A DNA stretch of 64,000 bases from Luteibacter aegosomatis (GCF_023078455.1 NZ_CP095740.1:918001-982000); one strand, 5' to 3'; shown: positions 26,011 through 34,687, numbered from the stretch's first letter. A program made the numbers and translations. The notes: generated by a model from the letters alone, not told the origin.

Positions 26011-27801
26011 TTAGGCGACCTGTGCCGCGCGGCGCTCCTGGGCAGCCTCGAGCGCCTTGCTCACGCGCAGCCTCTCGGCCTTCAGGCGCTCGGGCATGCG
26101 CTCGCCGAACCCGTCGAGATAGGTGGCGATGGCGTTGAGCTCCTCGATCCACCCATCCACGTCGACGCGCATCAGCTCGTCCAGCGTGGACGCGGACACG
26201 TCGAGGCCCTCGGCATTGAGTTCGCCTTGGGCGGGTACCGTGCCGATCGGCGTTTCGTGTCCGCTCGCCAGTCCCTCGACACGACGGATCATCCAGTCGA
26301 GCACGCGCATGTTCTCGCCGTAGCCCGGCCACATGAAACGCCCGTCGACGTCCTTGCGGAACCAGTTGACGTGGAAGATGCGCGGCAGCTTCATGCCCGG
26401 TTTGTCGAACGACAGCCAGTGCGCGAAGTAGTCGGCGAAGTTGTAGCCGCAGAACGGCTTCATGGCCATCGAATCGCGGCGAAGCACACCCACCGCGCCG
26501 GTGGCGGCGGCGGTGGTCTCCGAGCCCATCGAGGCGCCCACCAGGACGCCATGTGCCCAGTCCTTCGCCTCGAACACCAGCGGCACCAGCGACGGGCGGC
26601 GGCCGCCGAAGACGATGGCCGAGATGGGCACGCCCCGGGCATCTTCCGACTCCGGCGCCCAGCTCGGGCATTGCGTCGCGCTGACGGTGAAGCGCGAATT
26701 GGGATGCGCGGCCGGACCATTGGCCGGGTCGTAGGGGCGGCCCTGCCAGTCGGTGACCGGCTCGCCTTCGCCCAGGCCCTCCCACCAGGGGCGGTTGTCC
26801 GCGGTGACGGCCACGTTGGTGAAGATGGCATCGTGGCCCAGCGTGGCCAACGCGCTCGGATTGGTGGTGGCACCGGTGCCCGGCGCCACGCCGAAATAGC
26901 CGGCCTCGGGGTTGATCGCCCATAGGCGGCCGTCGGCGCCTGGCGTCATCCAGCAGATGTCGTCGCCGACCGTCCAGACTTTCCAGCCCGCCTTGCGGTA
27001 ACCCTCGCTGGGAATGAGCATCGCGAGGTTCGTCTTGCCGCAGGCGGAAGGGAAGGCGGCGGCGATGTAGTGCTTCTCGCCCTTGGGGTTCTCGATGCCG
27101 ACGATGAGCATGTGTTCGGCGAGCCAGCCTTCTTGACGCGCCTGGTGACTGGCGATGCGCAGCGCGTGGCACTTCTTGCCGAGCAGCGCGTTGCCGCCGT
27201 AACCCGAGCCGATCGACTTGATCGTGAGCTCCTCGGGAAAATGCATGATGAAGCGGCGCTCCGGATCGAGGTCGCCGATGGAGTGCAGGCCCTTCACGAA
27301 CGTGCCTTCGCGCTCGATGCGGGCCAGGGCGGGCGCACCCATGCGCGTCATGATGCGCATGTTGGCGACCACGTAGGGGCTGTCGGTGATCTCTACGCCA
27401 CAGCGCGACAGCGGCGAGTCGATCGGTCCCATGCAATAGGGGATGACGTACATCGTGCGGCCCCGCATCGCGCCGTCGAACAGGGCGTCGATCTTCGCGT
27501 GGGCCTCGGCCGGCGCCATCCAGTGGTTGTTCGGGCCGGCGTCATCTATTTCCGGCGTGCAGACCAGGGTGAGGTGCTCGACGCGGGCCACGTCGGACGG
27601 ATGGGAGCGGTGCAGGTAGCTGCGCGGGTGGGAGGTTTCGTCGAGCGGCACCAAGGTGCCGTCCCTGAGCATCCCGGCGACGAGCTCCGCGTACTCCGCG
27701 TCGGATCCGTCGCACCAGACGACGGTGTCCGGCCGCGTGAGCCGGGCGACGTCGTCGACCCATCGGTTGAGGGCTTCCAGGGAACTGCCGTGCGCTTGCA
27801 T
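26011..27801 (-). CDS. pckG: phosphoenolpyruvate carboxykinase (GTP)
   Basis: Converts oxaloacetate and GTP to phosphoenolpyruvate, CO2 and GDP, the entry step of gluconeogenesis. The 596-residue length and motifs fit the GTP-dependent class: substrate loop SIGSGYGGNALLGKKC, the kinase P-loop FPSACGKTN at 250-258 with the reactive Cys, metal-site WTVGDDICWM, and the GTP-specific FGGRRPS and NWFRKD regions. The unlinked position next to a fatty-acid operon suits growth on lipids. It is transcribed alone. Confidence 0.97.
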   Translation of the reverse strand: MQAHGSSLEALNRWVDDVARLTRPDTVVWCDGSDAEYAELVAGMLRDGTLVPLDETSHPRSYLHRSHPSDVARVEHLTLVCTPEIDDAGPNNHWMAPAEAHAKIDALFDGAMRGRTMYVIPYCMGPIDSPLSRCGVEITDSPYVVANMRIMTRMGAPALARIEREGTFVKGLHSIGDLDPERRFIMHFPEELTIKSIGSGYGGNALLGKKCHALRIASHQARQEGWLAEHMLIVGIENPKGEKHYIAAAFPSACGKTNLAMLIPSEGYRKAGWKVWTVGDDICWMTPGADGRLWAINPEAGYFGVAPGTGATTNPSALATLGHDAIFTNVAVTADNRPWWEGLGEGEPVTDWQGRPYDPANGPAAHPNSRFTVSATQCPSWAPESEDARGVPISAIVFGGRRPSLVPLVFEAKDWAHGVLVGASMGSETTAAATGAVGVLRRDSMAMKPFCGYNFADYFAHWLSFDKPGMKLPRIFHVNWFRKDVDGRFMWPGYGENMRVLDWMIRRVEGLASGHETPIGTVPAQGELNAEGLDVSASTLDELMRVDVDGWIEELNAIATYLDGFGERMPERLKAERLRVSKALEAAQERRAAQVA

Positions 27802-27897
27802 CCGTCGTGGTCTCCAAATAAAAGCAAGAACCGACAGTAGTTTGCACCGCCTGGTATTGGCAAGGCACGGCGCAGCAAAGCTGCCTTGCGGGTTTCG

Positions 27898-28473
27898 TCA
27901 GGGGGTGAGCGTGGCGATCATGTGCTCGACGTAGGCGTCGAATTCCTCGTGGCTGATGCGCGGCAGGCCGAGCGTGAAATTCAGCTGGAGGAAGCCGACG
28001 TAGGCCGCGTAGGTCAGCCGCGCGCGATGCAGGGCGGAGACGGGATCGAGGCCGGCCTCGGCGTACATGCGGGTGAGGAAATCGATGCGCCGCTGGGAGA
28101 CGCGGGCCATCACGGGCACCACCTGCGGGTGGTCGAGCGCCTTGAGCAGCGCGGCGTACACCCGATGGGGCTGGAGCTCATGGGCGACGCGGCGGAACAG
28201 CTCGGGGAAGCGCTCGCGCGGATCGGAGATGCGCTCGATCTCGGCCAGTACCTCGCGTTCGCCGTATTCTTCCCAGCGTTCGAGCGAGGCCTGCAACAGG
28301 GCCTCGCGCGTGCGGAAGTGCCAGTAGAAGCTGCCCTTGGTGACGCCGAGGCGCCGGGCGAGGGCTTCCACGGCCAGGGCGCCGACGCCTTGCTCGGCGA
28401 TCAGGGCGAGGGCTCCATCCTCCCAGTCTTCGGCGGACAGGCGGACGCGTTCGTTCTTGGCACCATCGTTCAT
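27898..28473 (-). CDS. TetR-family transcriptional regulator
   Basis: A 191-residue repressor. The N-terminal helix-turn-helix (~15-62) includes LIAEQGVGALAVEALARRLGVTKGSFYWHFRTREALL, a textbook TetR DNA-binding domain. The C-terminal ligand domain is helical and not diagnostic. It is divergent from the alpha/beta hydrolase-fadE operon, with 140 bases between starts, and two matching palindromes lie there (28564-28579 and 28601-28616). An acyl-CoA or fatty-acid-related ligand is inferred from context only. Confidence 0.93.
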   Translation of the reverse strand: MNDGAKNERVRLSAEDWEDGALALIAEQGVGALAVEALARRLGVTKGSFYWHFRTREALLQASLERWEEYGEREVLAEIERISDPRERFPELFRRVAHELQPHRVYAALLKALDHPQVVPVMARVSQRRIDFLTRMYAEAGLDPVSALHRARLTYAAYVGFLQLNFTLGLPRISHEEFDAYVEHMIATLTP

Positions 28474-28563
28474 CGGCGCATGGTAGCGGAGACTGGGCCG
28501 TTTGCAATCCGTCAGCGGTATCCCATGTTGCATAAAACCTTGACTTTTAAGTGCTTGGATGAC

Positions 28564-28579
28564 CATACGCATCCGTATT
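28564..28579. promoter_or_regulatory. candidate operator 1 (CATAC-N6-GTATT)
   Basis: An imperfect palindrome CATAC GCATCC GTATT that overlaps the -35 box of the hydrolase promoter. It matches operator 2 in arm sequence and spacing. Probably bound by the TetR protein encoded next door. Confidence 0.55.
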
Positions 28580-28606
28580 GACGATGCTTGCCGCACCCCA
28601 CATACT
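28578..28606 (+). promoter_or_regulatory. promoter of the hydrolase-fadE operon
   Basis: TTGACG (28578-28583) and CATACT (28601-28606) are 17 bases apart. Only 7 bases separate the -10 from the ATG at 28614, so transcription would start at or next to the start codon (leaderless mRNA). Confidence 0.55.
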
Positions 28607-28616
28607 CTGGCGTATG
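28601..28616. promoter_or_regulatory. candidate operator 2 (CATAC-N6-GTATG)
   Basis: A perfect-arm palindrome CATAC TCTGGC GTATG that covers the -10 box and the start codon. Its centre is 37 bases from the centre of operator 1. Confidence 0.55.
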
Positions 28617-29498
28617 GTTGCCGATCCCTTCACCGCCCACTCCGCCGTCTCGCATCTCGTCGCCGCCGACGGGACGGCCCTCGTGCTCGAGCGCTGGCGT
28701 GGTGAGCGCTCGCCGTCGCTGTTGTTCGCCCACGGCTTCGGCCAGACCCGCCACGCCTGGAACGGCGCCGCGCGGGCCCTGGCCGCGCAGGGGTACGACG
28801 CCGTCACCTTCGATGCGCGCGGGCACGGCGGTAGCGACTGGGTGCCGCGCGGCGAATACCACATGGAACAATTCGTCGACGATCTGCTTCGCGTGGCCTC
28901 CGCGTCGACGTCGCCCGACGGCCGCCGTCCGGTGATGGTGGGCGCGTCGATGGGTGGCTTGCTCGGCCTCATGGCGGCCGGCGAGGCCGATCCCGACCAC
29001 CCGCCGTTTTCGGCGCTGGTGCTGGTGGACATCACGCCGCGTTGGGAAACCAAGGGCGTCGAACGCATCCTCGGATTCATGCGCGCTCATCCGGACGGCT
29101 TCGCCGACTACGACGAGGCCGCCTCGGCCATCGAGGCCTACCTGCCGCATCGCCGCGAGCGCAAGACCGAAGCCCAGCTCAAGCCCTTGCTGCGCCAGGG
29201 CGACGACGGCCGCCTGCACTGGCATTGGGACCCGGCCCTGCTCGACGGCGTCGTCGCGGAGAGCGAGCGCTACCAGCCCCAGTTGTTCCAGGCCGCCACG
29301 CGCGTGAAAGTGCCCGTGCTGTTGCTGTCCGGCGCACGCAGCGACGTGGTATCCAGTCACACCGTGGACGAATTCCTGCGGCTCGTGCCGCATGCGCGCC
29401 ACGTATCGCTGGCCGACGCCACGCACATGGTGGCGGGCGATGCCAACGACGCGTTCACCAACGAAGTGGCGTCCTTCGCCGAAACCCTTTTCCGGTAG
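28614..29498 (+). CDS. alpha/beta-fold hydrolase
   Basis: A 294-residue hydrolase. The oxyanion region is FAHGFGQTRHAWNG, the nucleophile elbow is VGASMGG (Ser), and the late His is in ADATHMVAGD; the acid is probably the Asp in LLSGARSDVV. Members act as esterases, thioesterases or lipases, so a role in acyl-chain supply for the next gene fadE is plausible. The ATG at 28614 is preferred because the promoter boxes lie across the earlier in-frame starts. It is 33 bases upstream of fadE and probably co-transcribed. Confidence 0.88.
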   Translation: MVADPFTAHSAVSHLVAADGTALVLERWRGERSPSLLFAHGFGQTRHAWNGAARALAAQGYDAVTFDARGHGGSDWVPRGEYHMEQFVDDLLRVASASTSPDGRRPVMVGASMGGLLGLMAAGEADPDHPPFSALVLVDITPRWETKGVERILGFMRAHPDGFADYDEAASAIEAYLPHRRERKTEAQLKPLLRQGDDGRLHWHWDPALLDGVVAESERYQPQLFQAATRVKVPVLLLSGARSDVVSSHTVDEFLRLVPHARHVSLADATHMVAGDANDAFTNEVASFAETLFR

Positions 29499-29531
29499 TA
29501 AACCCAAGCACCAACGTACGAGGTGATACCC

Positions 29532-32003
29532 ATGTCTGCGATCCTGGTTGTGCTGGCGGCGCTGATCGCCTCCGGTGCATGTGCCTACCACCGCACGTCC
29601 TTGAAGACGTGGGCCATCGCCACGGCGGTGACGACGCTCGTCGTCGGCATCCTCGCGGGTGCGACCGTCACCACGGTCATCGTGCTGCTGATCCTGGCGG
29701 CCGTCGCCGTGCCGCTGCTGATGGTCGACTTCCGCCGCAAGACCATCAGCGCGCCGCTGCTGTCGATGTTCGCGAAGGTCACGCCGAAGCTCTCCGATAC
29801 CGAGCAGACCGCGCTGGAGGCCGGCACGGTCGGCTTCGAGGGCGAGCTGTTCTCGGGCAAGCCCGACTGGTCGCAGCTGCTGCGCCAGCCGAAGCCGGAG
29901 CTTTCCGTCGAAGAGCAGGCCTTCCTCGACGGCCCCGTCGAAGAACTGTGCGGCATGATCGACGACTGGAAGATCACCCACGAACTGGCCGACCTGCCGC
30001 CCGAGGTCTGGGAGTTCATCAAGAAGAACAAGTTCTTCGGCATGATCATCCCCAAGGCCTACGGTGGCCTCGGTTTCTCGGCGCTGGCGCATTCGGCCGT
30101 GCTGCAGAAGCTCTCCAGCATGTCGCAGACGCTGGCCTCCACCGTGGCCGTGCCCAACTCGCTCGGCCCGGGCGAGCTGTTGATGCACTACGGCAGCGAC
30201 GAGCAGAAGAACCACTACCTGCCGCGCCTGGCCGATGGCCGCGAGATTCCCTGCTTCGCGCTCACCGGACCGTATGCCGGTTCGGATGCCACGTCGATTC
30301 CCGACTTCGGCATCGTGGGCAAGGGCACGTGGAACGGTGAAGAGGTGGTCGGCGTCCGCCTCACCTTCGACAAGCGCTACATCACCCTGGCACCGGTCGC
30401 GACCATCGTCGGCCTCGCCTTTCGCATGTACGACCCCGAGAAGCTGCTGGGCGACAAGGAAGACCTCGGCATCACGCTGGCGCTGCTCCCGCGCGAGACC
30501 CCGGGGATGCAGATCGGTCGCCGCCATTTCCCGCTCAACACGCCGTTCCAGAACGGTCCGATCCACGCCAAGGACATGTTCGTGCCGCTGTCGGTGCTGA
30601 TCGGCGGTCCGCACATGGCCGGGCAGGGCTGGCGCATGCTGGTCGAGTGCCTGTCGGTGGGCCGCGCCATCTCGCTGCCGTCGAACGCCACCGGCGCCTC
30701 GCGCATGGCGGTGGCCGCCACCGGCGCCTACGCGCGCATGCGCAAGCAGTTCGGCCTCGCCATCGGCCGTTTCGAGGGCGTGGAAGAAGCCCTGGCCCGC
30801 ATCGGCGGCCTCACCTACGCCACGCAGGCCCTGTCGCGCGCTACGGCGGCGGCGGTCGATCGCGGCGAGAAGCCGGCGGTGCCGTCGGCTATCGCGAAGT
30901 ATCACGCCACCGAGTGGTGCCGCCAGATCGCGTCCGACGCGATGGACGTGCACGGCGGCAAGGGCGTGATCCTCGGTCCCAAGAACTACATGGGCCGCGG
31001 CTGGCAGAGCGTGCCGATCGCCATCACGGTGGAAGGCGCGAACATCATGACGCGCAGCCTGATGATCTTCGGCCAGGGTGCCATCCGCTGCCATCCCTAC
31101 GTGCTGAAGGAAATGCAGGCGCTCAACATCGCCGATTACCGCGAGCGCCTGAAGACCTTCGACAAGGTGCTGTTCGCCCACATCGGCTTCGGCTTCTCCA
31201 ATGCGGTGCGCAGCTTCGTGCTGGGTGTTACCGCCGCGAAGATCGGCGAGGGGGCCGGCGATGCGTACACGCGCCGTTACTACCGCAAGCTCAACCGCTA
31301 TTCGGCGGCGCTGGCACTGTGCGCCGACGTGGCCATGGGCGTGCTGGGCGGCAAGCTGAAGTTCAAGGAAAAGCTGTCGGCCCGCCTGGGCGACGTGCTT
31401 TCGTACCTCTACATCGCCAGCGCGATGCTGAAGCGCTACGAAGACACCGGCCGTCCGGAAGCCGACCGTCCGCTGCTGGCCTGGGCGTTCCACGAGTGCA
31501 TGTGGCGCATTCAGAACGCGCTCGACGGCGTCATCCGCAACTTCCCGGTGCGTCCGGTGGCCTGGTTGCTGCGTTTCCTGGTGTTCCCGTTCGGCCGCCG
31601 CGAAGTGCCGCCGTCGGATCGCCTGGGTCGTCGCGTGGCCGCGCTCATCACCGCGCCGAGCGAAGCCCGCGATCGCCTCACCACGTGGACTTACATGAGT
31701 CCCACGGCGAACAACACGGTCGGCCGCATGAACGCGATCCTGCCCGACGTGATTGCCGCCGAGCCGGTGGAGCGCAAGTTCGTCAAGGCGCTCAAGAGCG
31801 GCCAGTTGCATGCGCACACCTATAACGAGCAGCTCGTCGAGGCGGAGAAGTTAGGCGCCATCACGGCTGCGGAGCGCGACCTGCTCCAGCGCGTGCGCGA
31901 CGGCGTGGCCGAGTTCATTTCGGTCGACGACTTCGACAGCGACGAGCTGCGTGCGAACGTGGTGAGCAAGGCGGAGAAAATGGAGGCGTCGCGAGCGGCG
32001 TAA
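29532..32003 (+). CDS. fadE: acyl-CoA dehydrogenase, FadE type
   Basis: First step of fatty-acid beta-oxidation: oxidises acyl-CoA to trans-2-enoyl-CoA with transfer of electrons to ETF. The 823-residue length and the two N-terminal membrane helices (~3-60) are typical of E. coli-like FadE rather than short acyl-CoA dehydrogenases. Core motifs are FALTGPYAGSDATSIPD (FAD/substrate region), GRAISLPSNATGASR, and DAMDVHGGKGVILGPKNYMGR. The ATG at 29532 follows GAGGTGA. Control by the divergent TetR regulator is likely. ETF-QO, the later electron acceptor, is also in this window. Confidence 0.97.
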   Translation: MSAILVVLAALIASGACAYHRTSLKTWAIATAVTTLVVGILAGATVTTVIVLLILAAVAVPLLMVDFRRKTISAPLLSMFAKVTPKLSDTEQTALEAGTVGFEGELFSGKPDWSQLLRQPKPELSVEEQAFLDGPVEELCGMIDDWKITHELADLPPEVWEFIKKNKFFGMIIPKAYGGLGFSALAHSAVLQKLSSMSQTLASTVAVPNSLGPGELLMHYGSDEQKNHYLPRLADGREIPCFALTGPYAGSDATSIPDFGIVGKGTWNGEEVVGVRLTFDKRYITLAPVATIVGLAFRMYDPEKLLGDKEDLGITLALLPRETPGMQIGRRHFPLNTPFQNGPIHAKDMFVPLSVLIGGPHMAGQGWRMLVECLSVGRAISLPSNATGASRMAVAATGAYARMRKQFGLAIGRFEGVEEALARIGGLTYATQALSRATAAAVDRGEKPAVPSAIAKYHATEWCRQIASDAMDVHGGKGVILGPKNYMGRGWQSVPIAITVEGANIMTRSLMIFGQGAIRCHPYVLKEMQALNIADYRERLKTFDKVLFAHIGFGFSNAVRSFVLGVTAAKIGEGAGDAYTRRYYRKLNRYSAALALCADVAMGVLGGKLKFKEKLSARLGDVLSYLYIASAMLKRYEDTGRPEADRPLLAWAFHECMWRIQNALDGVIRNFPVRPVAWLLRFLVFPFGRREVPPSDRLGRRVAALITAPSEARDRLTTWTYMSPTANNTVGRMNAILPDVIAAEPVERKFVKALKSGQLHAHTYNEQLVEAEKLGAITAAERDLLQRVRDGVAEFISVDDFDSDELRANVVSKAEKMEASRAA

Positions 32004-32028
32004 GCCCCTTGCGTCACTCCTCGAAAAA

Positions 32029-32055
32029 GGCCGCGGATGACCGCGGCCTTTTTTT
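32029..32055 (+). terminator. rho-independent terminator of fadE
   Basis: GGCCGCGG / CCGCGGCC with a 4-base loop, preceded by A5 and followed by seven T, 26 bases past the stop. Confidence 0.92.
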
Positions 32056-32164
32056 ATGCCTCACGTCATTCCTGCGCACGCAGAGCTTGCCCCTGCGAGG
32101 GCAGGGGAATCCAGCGCCCCTGTGGCCGGGTTATCGCATTGCCCTGGCATCGGCTCCTCGCTCT

Positions 32165-32460
32165 AATCGGTTCATTCGCTGACGCGAATGCATGTATCCA
32201 CGCGCCTTCGGCACGAAGAGCGGTGTGGACCGAGGCATTCGCCCCGACCGCGCGCCCTGTCGGCCGCACGTCGCCCGTCCCCTTCGGGGCACGGACCTCT
32301 CCGCGGGATTTTCCAACTCGCCATTCATGGCTCGGTGGAAAACCACGGTCATCCTGACCGTCGCCCCTTCGGGGTCTTGCCCGCTCCGAGGTCCTCGGAC
32401 TCCTACCGCGGCCGACAGGGCGCGCGGCCGGGACTCTTTCGGCGGTACGGTTTCGTATGG
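32165..32460 (+). repeat. structured element A, copy 1
   Basis: About 296 bases, found again inverted at 34384-34678. A long stem joins 32245-32267 with 32408-32430 (23 bp, one mismatch). Inside are hairpins TTTTCC/GGAAAA (32309-32342) with inner GCCAT/ATGGC, ACGGTCA/TGACCGT (32345-32361), CCCCTTCGGGG and CCGAGGTCCTCGG. Outside to the left is CATTCGC/GCGAATG. Stem sequences differ from copy 2 but pairing is kept. Confidence 0.8.
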
Positions 32461-32580
32461 CGAATGCTGTTGTGGGAACCGACTTCGTCGGCGATGCAGG
32501 TCGCCTCAGTTTTGAACCGCCGACGACGTGGGCTCCCACAGATCAAAAGCCAATGAGCGAAGCAGTGTCGCTTGCCCGTA

Positions 32581-32731
32581 CGCCTCGCCGTAGGCAACGG
32601 CCTGCGCCGGTGCGACGGGTCGGTGGGGTGATGTTGAGAAGGAGCCCCTTCCTCGTAGGCGTGGCATACATGGCCATCTAGACAAACAACAAAGCGTCTC
32701 ACCGGCGCAGGCCGTTGCCTATGGCGAGGCG
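32581..32731. repeat. 37-bp inverted repeat (element B)
   Basis: 32581-32617 and 32695-32731 match as reverse complements at 35 of 37 positions (core GGCAACGGCCTGCGCCGGTG). A weaker third relative lies at about 34312-34361. Confidence 0.7.
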
Positions 32732-32839
32732 CTTGGTAGCGCATATGAGTTGACGGGCTGCTGTTGTGAGCGCCGAATTCGTCAGCGATACAAGAACAAT
32801 GTAAGTCCACATCGCCGCATCGGCCATCACAAGGAGACG

Positions 32840-34003
32840 CTAATCGCCGTACGGGGTGGTATCGGTAAAGAAGAATTCGAAATTGTCCGCATTTCGTACG
32901 GCTTTCGGTCGATCTTCCTTCGCGATCTTCTGCGCGAACGAGTGGCCGTAACCGTAGTCTGAAGTGCCTTGATAGTACGTGTTGAAGTGCGTGTACTCGT
33001 GCAGGATGGCGCCAGTTCTCGATGCATATGTGTCGAATTCAGGTAGCTTGAAGAATCTGTCACAAAAATGCATCACGTACGGATTGTCCGTTTCGGCGTG
33101 CGCCGCTGTATCAGGTTGGAATCCGGGACACCCGCACCGAGGGGTGAACCCGTCTTCGGACACTCTCCGAGCTGTGGCCATCACGGTCTCGTAAGCTCGC
33201 GCATTGTCATTGGATCCCCAATCATCCGAGTTGAACTCGGGTTCGGAATCATCATGGGCGCCGAACCACCTTGTGTAGCGAGGGTGTGGAATGAAGCGGT
33301 ACTTCATTTGACCATTATCCAGATACGAGTCGTATCGATCCATCATGAACGATTCTCCCGCGAAGACTCGTCGATGAGCTTCGAGTTGAGCACGAGTAAT
33401 CGTCAGCTTCTGCACGGCTGAGCATTTGTGCTCATCGTCGCCAGATTGGGATTGTGTTCTCCGCGTCACCGCGTCGTTGAAGAACACGGTAACCGGGTTG
33501 GCAATGGCTCGCTGTTGCGCGGGTTTCACGAAGAAAGCTCGCTCGGCTGATGAAGCGAAGTTGGGATCTGGTTCGTGCGTCAGATTGAGTTCGTATTCGA
33601 CGGTGTATATATGATTTGGCTCGAATCGGTATTCAGGCGCGAGATCCACCTGTTTTGAGAGCACTTCGCCTGGCGCGATCGATCGGAAGGAGTTCATGGT
33701 CAGGCCGCCGATATATACCCAGGTGCCGCGATAAGCGATCTCGCGCCCGCTCTCATCGGTGATCTTGAACAGGGAGCGAGCCAGTCGGCCGCCCGATTCA
33801 GGGAATGGTGTTTCCCATTCCATGAAGGTTATCGGGGCGTCGCCTGTGTTCGTCAGCGTAAGTATGATATTTGCACCGGGATTCATGGGATCGACGACTT
33901 TCAATGATGCATTGATGTGGCCTTCGGCACGAATCGACAATGGCATTAGGCATGCACATCCAACGATGAGATAGCGAAAGCGTTGGGTATCTTTGTTTCG
34001 CAT
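32840..34003 (-). CDS. secreted M35-type (deuterolysin / peptidyl-Lys) metallopeptidase
   Basis: A 387-residue zinc endopeptidase. A signal peptide (~1-26) and an N-terminal beta-sandwich-like region (~28-160) precede the catalytic domain. The aspzincin site is complete: HEYTH at 335-339 (zinc ligands His335 and His339, Glu336 catalytic) and GTSDYGYG from 346 with Asp349 as third ligand. The ribosome-binding site is CACGGAGGAAACAC before the ATG. Codon and base use are clearly more AT-rich than neighbours, and it sits alone between inverted repeats, so recent acquisition is likely. Related enzymes are secreted proteases of fungi and some bacteria. Confidence 0.9.
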   Translation of the reverse strand: MRNKDTQRFRYLIVGCACLMPLSIRAEGHINASLKVVDPMNPGANIILTLTNTGDAPITFMEWETPFPESGGRLARSLFKITDESGREIAYRGTWVYIGGLTMNSFRSIAPGEVLSKQVDLAPEYRFEPNHIYTVEYELNLTHEPDPNFASSAERAFFVKPAQQRAIANPVTVFFNDAVTRRTQSQSGDDEHKCSAVQKLTITRAQLEAHRRVFAGESFMMDRYDSYLDNGQMKYRFIPHPRYTRWFGAHDDSEPEFNSDDWGSNDNARAYETVMATARRVSEDGFTPRCGCPGFQPDTAAHAETDNPYVMHFCDRFFKLPEFDTYASRTGAILHEYTHFNTYYQGTSDYGYGHSFAQKIAKEDRPKAVRNADNFEFFFTDTTPYGD

Positions 34004-34383
34004 GTGTTTCCTCCGTGACCACGCTAAACGTTACGTGGTTGGAGGGAAGGTATGCATAACGTATCGATGTGTATATGAGACTGTTCTGAGAATCGTGTCA
34101 TTTTGCCATGCGTATAGACGAGGCGTCGTCCTCGTTTCGAGGGGTGTCGGGTTCTCACGGTGTTGCGCGCCATAGCGTTGGACCTCGCTAGCGTGGGATG
34201 ACGAGTTGATTGCGAAGGCCGGATATTTCGCCGTGGGCACCGGCCGATGCGGGTGCAACGCTTCGTTTTGTGTCGAGGTACGAATTGGCGGCCGGTTTTC
34301 CTCAAGCCAGCTACCCGCCGCACCGGAGTCGGCCGAGGGCCTTCCGCTGGGTGTATGGGCCAGCGATAGGGCCACATTGTTTC
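34004..34383. other. AT-richer non-coding region upstream of the M35 gene
   Basis: About 380 bases without a gene; presumably holds the M35 promoter. A stretch near 34312-34361 is a weak relative of element B. Otherwise nothing recognised. Confidence 0.5.
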
Positions 34384-34678
34384 CCTACATGAAACCTCAG
34401 TACCGAAAGAGCCCCGGCGTTCCGCCCGGTCGGCCGCGGTAGGAGCCCGAGGACCTCGGAGCGGACAAGACCCGAAGGGGCGCCGGTCAGGATGACCGGC
34501 GTTCTTCGCCGAGACAGGATGTCGAGTCGAAGAATCCCGCGCAGAGGTCCGTGCCCCGAAGGGGACGGGCGACGTGCGGCCGACCGGGCGGAACGCCGGG
34601 GCTCGTGCCCAGTCGCCACCGCTTTTCGCGCCAACGGCGCGTGGAACCCCACATTCGCCCAAAGCGAATGAACCGATC
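34384..34678 (-). repeat. structured element A, copy 2 (inverted relative to copy 1)
   Basis: Arms 34409-34437 and 34576-34604 form a perfect 29-bp stem. Inner hairpins are TTCTTCG/CGAAGAA (34502-34534) with GACA/TGTC inside, and GCCGGTCA/TGACCGGC (34482-34500). Conserved blocks shared with copy 1 include the GTCCCCTTCGGGGCACGG loop and CCGAGGTCCTCGG. It ends 9 bases from the ptsI stop. Confidence 0.8.
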
Positions 34679-34687
34679 AAAGGACGC

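Larger units (their letters stand above)
32056..32839. other. repeat-rich non-coding stretch
   Basis: About 780 bases with no credible gene. In order it holds a decayed CTGCCTTCGCAG-type half element (~32064-32116), copy 1 of the structured element (32165-32460), a REP-like hairpin with stem CCGAC/GTCGG (32472-32494), the inverted pair at 32581-32731, and a decayed REP (~32766-32788). Short frames across these repeats are low-complexity Arg/Pro/Ala translations and are not called. Confidence 0.75.

Noticed and set aside
28512..31817. A 1101-codon open frame antisense to the hydrolase and fadE genes
   Set aside because: Composition is His/Arg/Gly-rich, typical of reverse-frame translation of high-GC genes, and the sense strand encodes clear fadE motifs.
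32640..32760. Small gene within element B
   Set aside because: No frame over 40 codons has plausible composition, and the inverted repeat accounts for the sequence.
32066..32810. Several overlapping short frames rich in Arg, Pro and Ala
   Set aside because: They translate hairpins of repeat elements A and B in different frames, with no ribosome-binding sites; structure explains them better.
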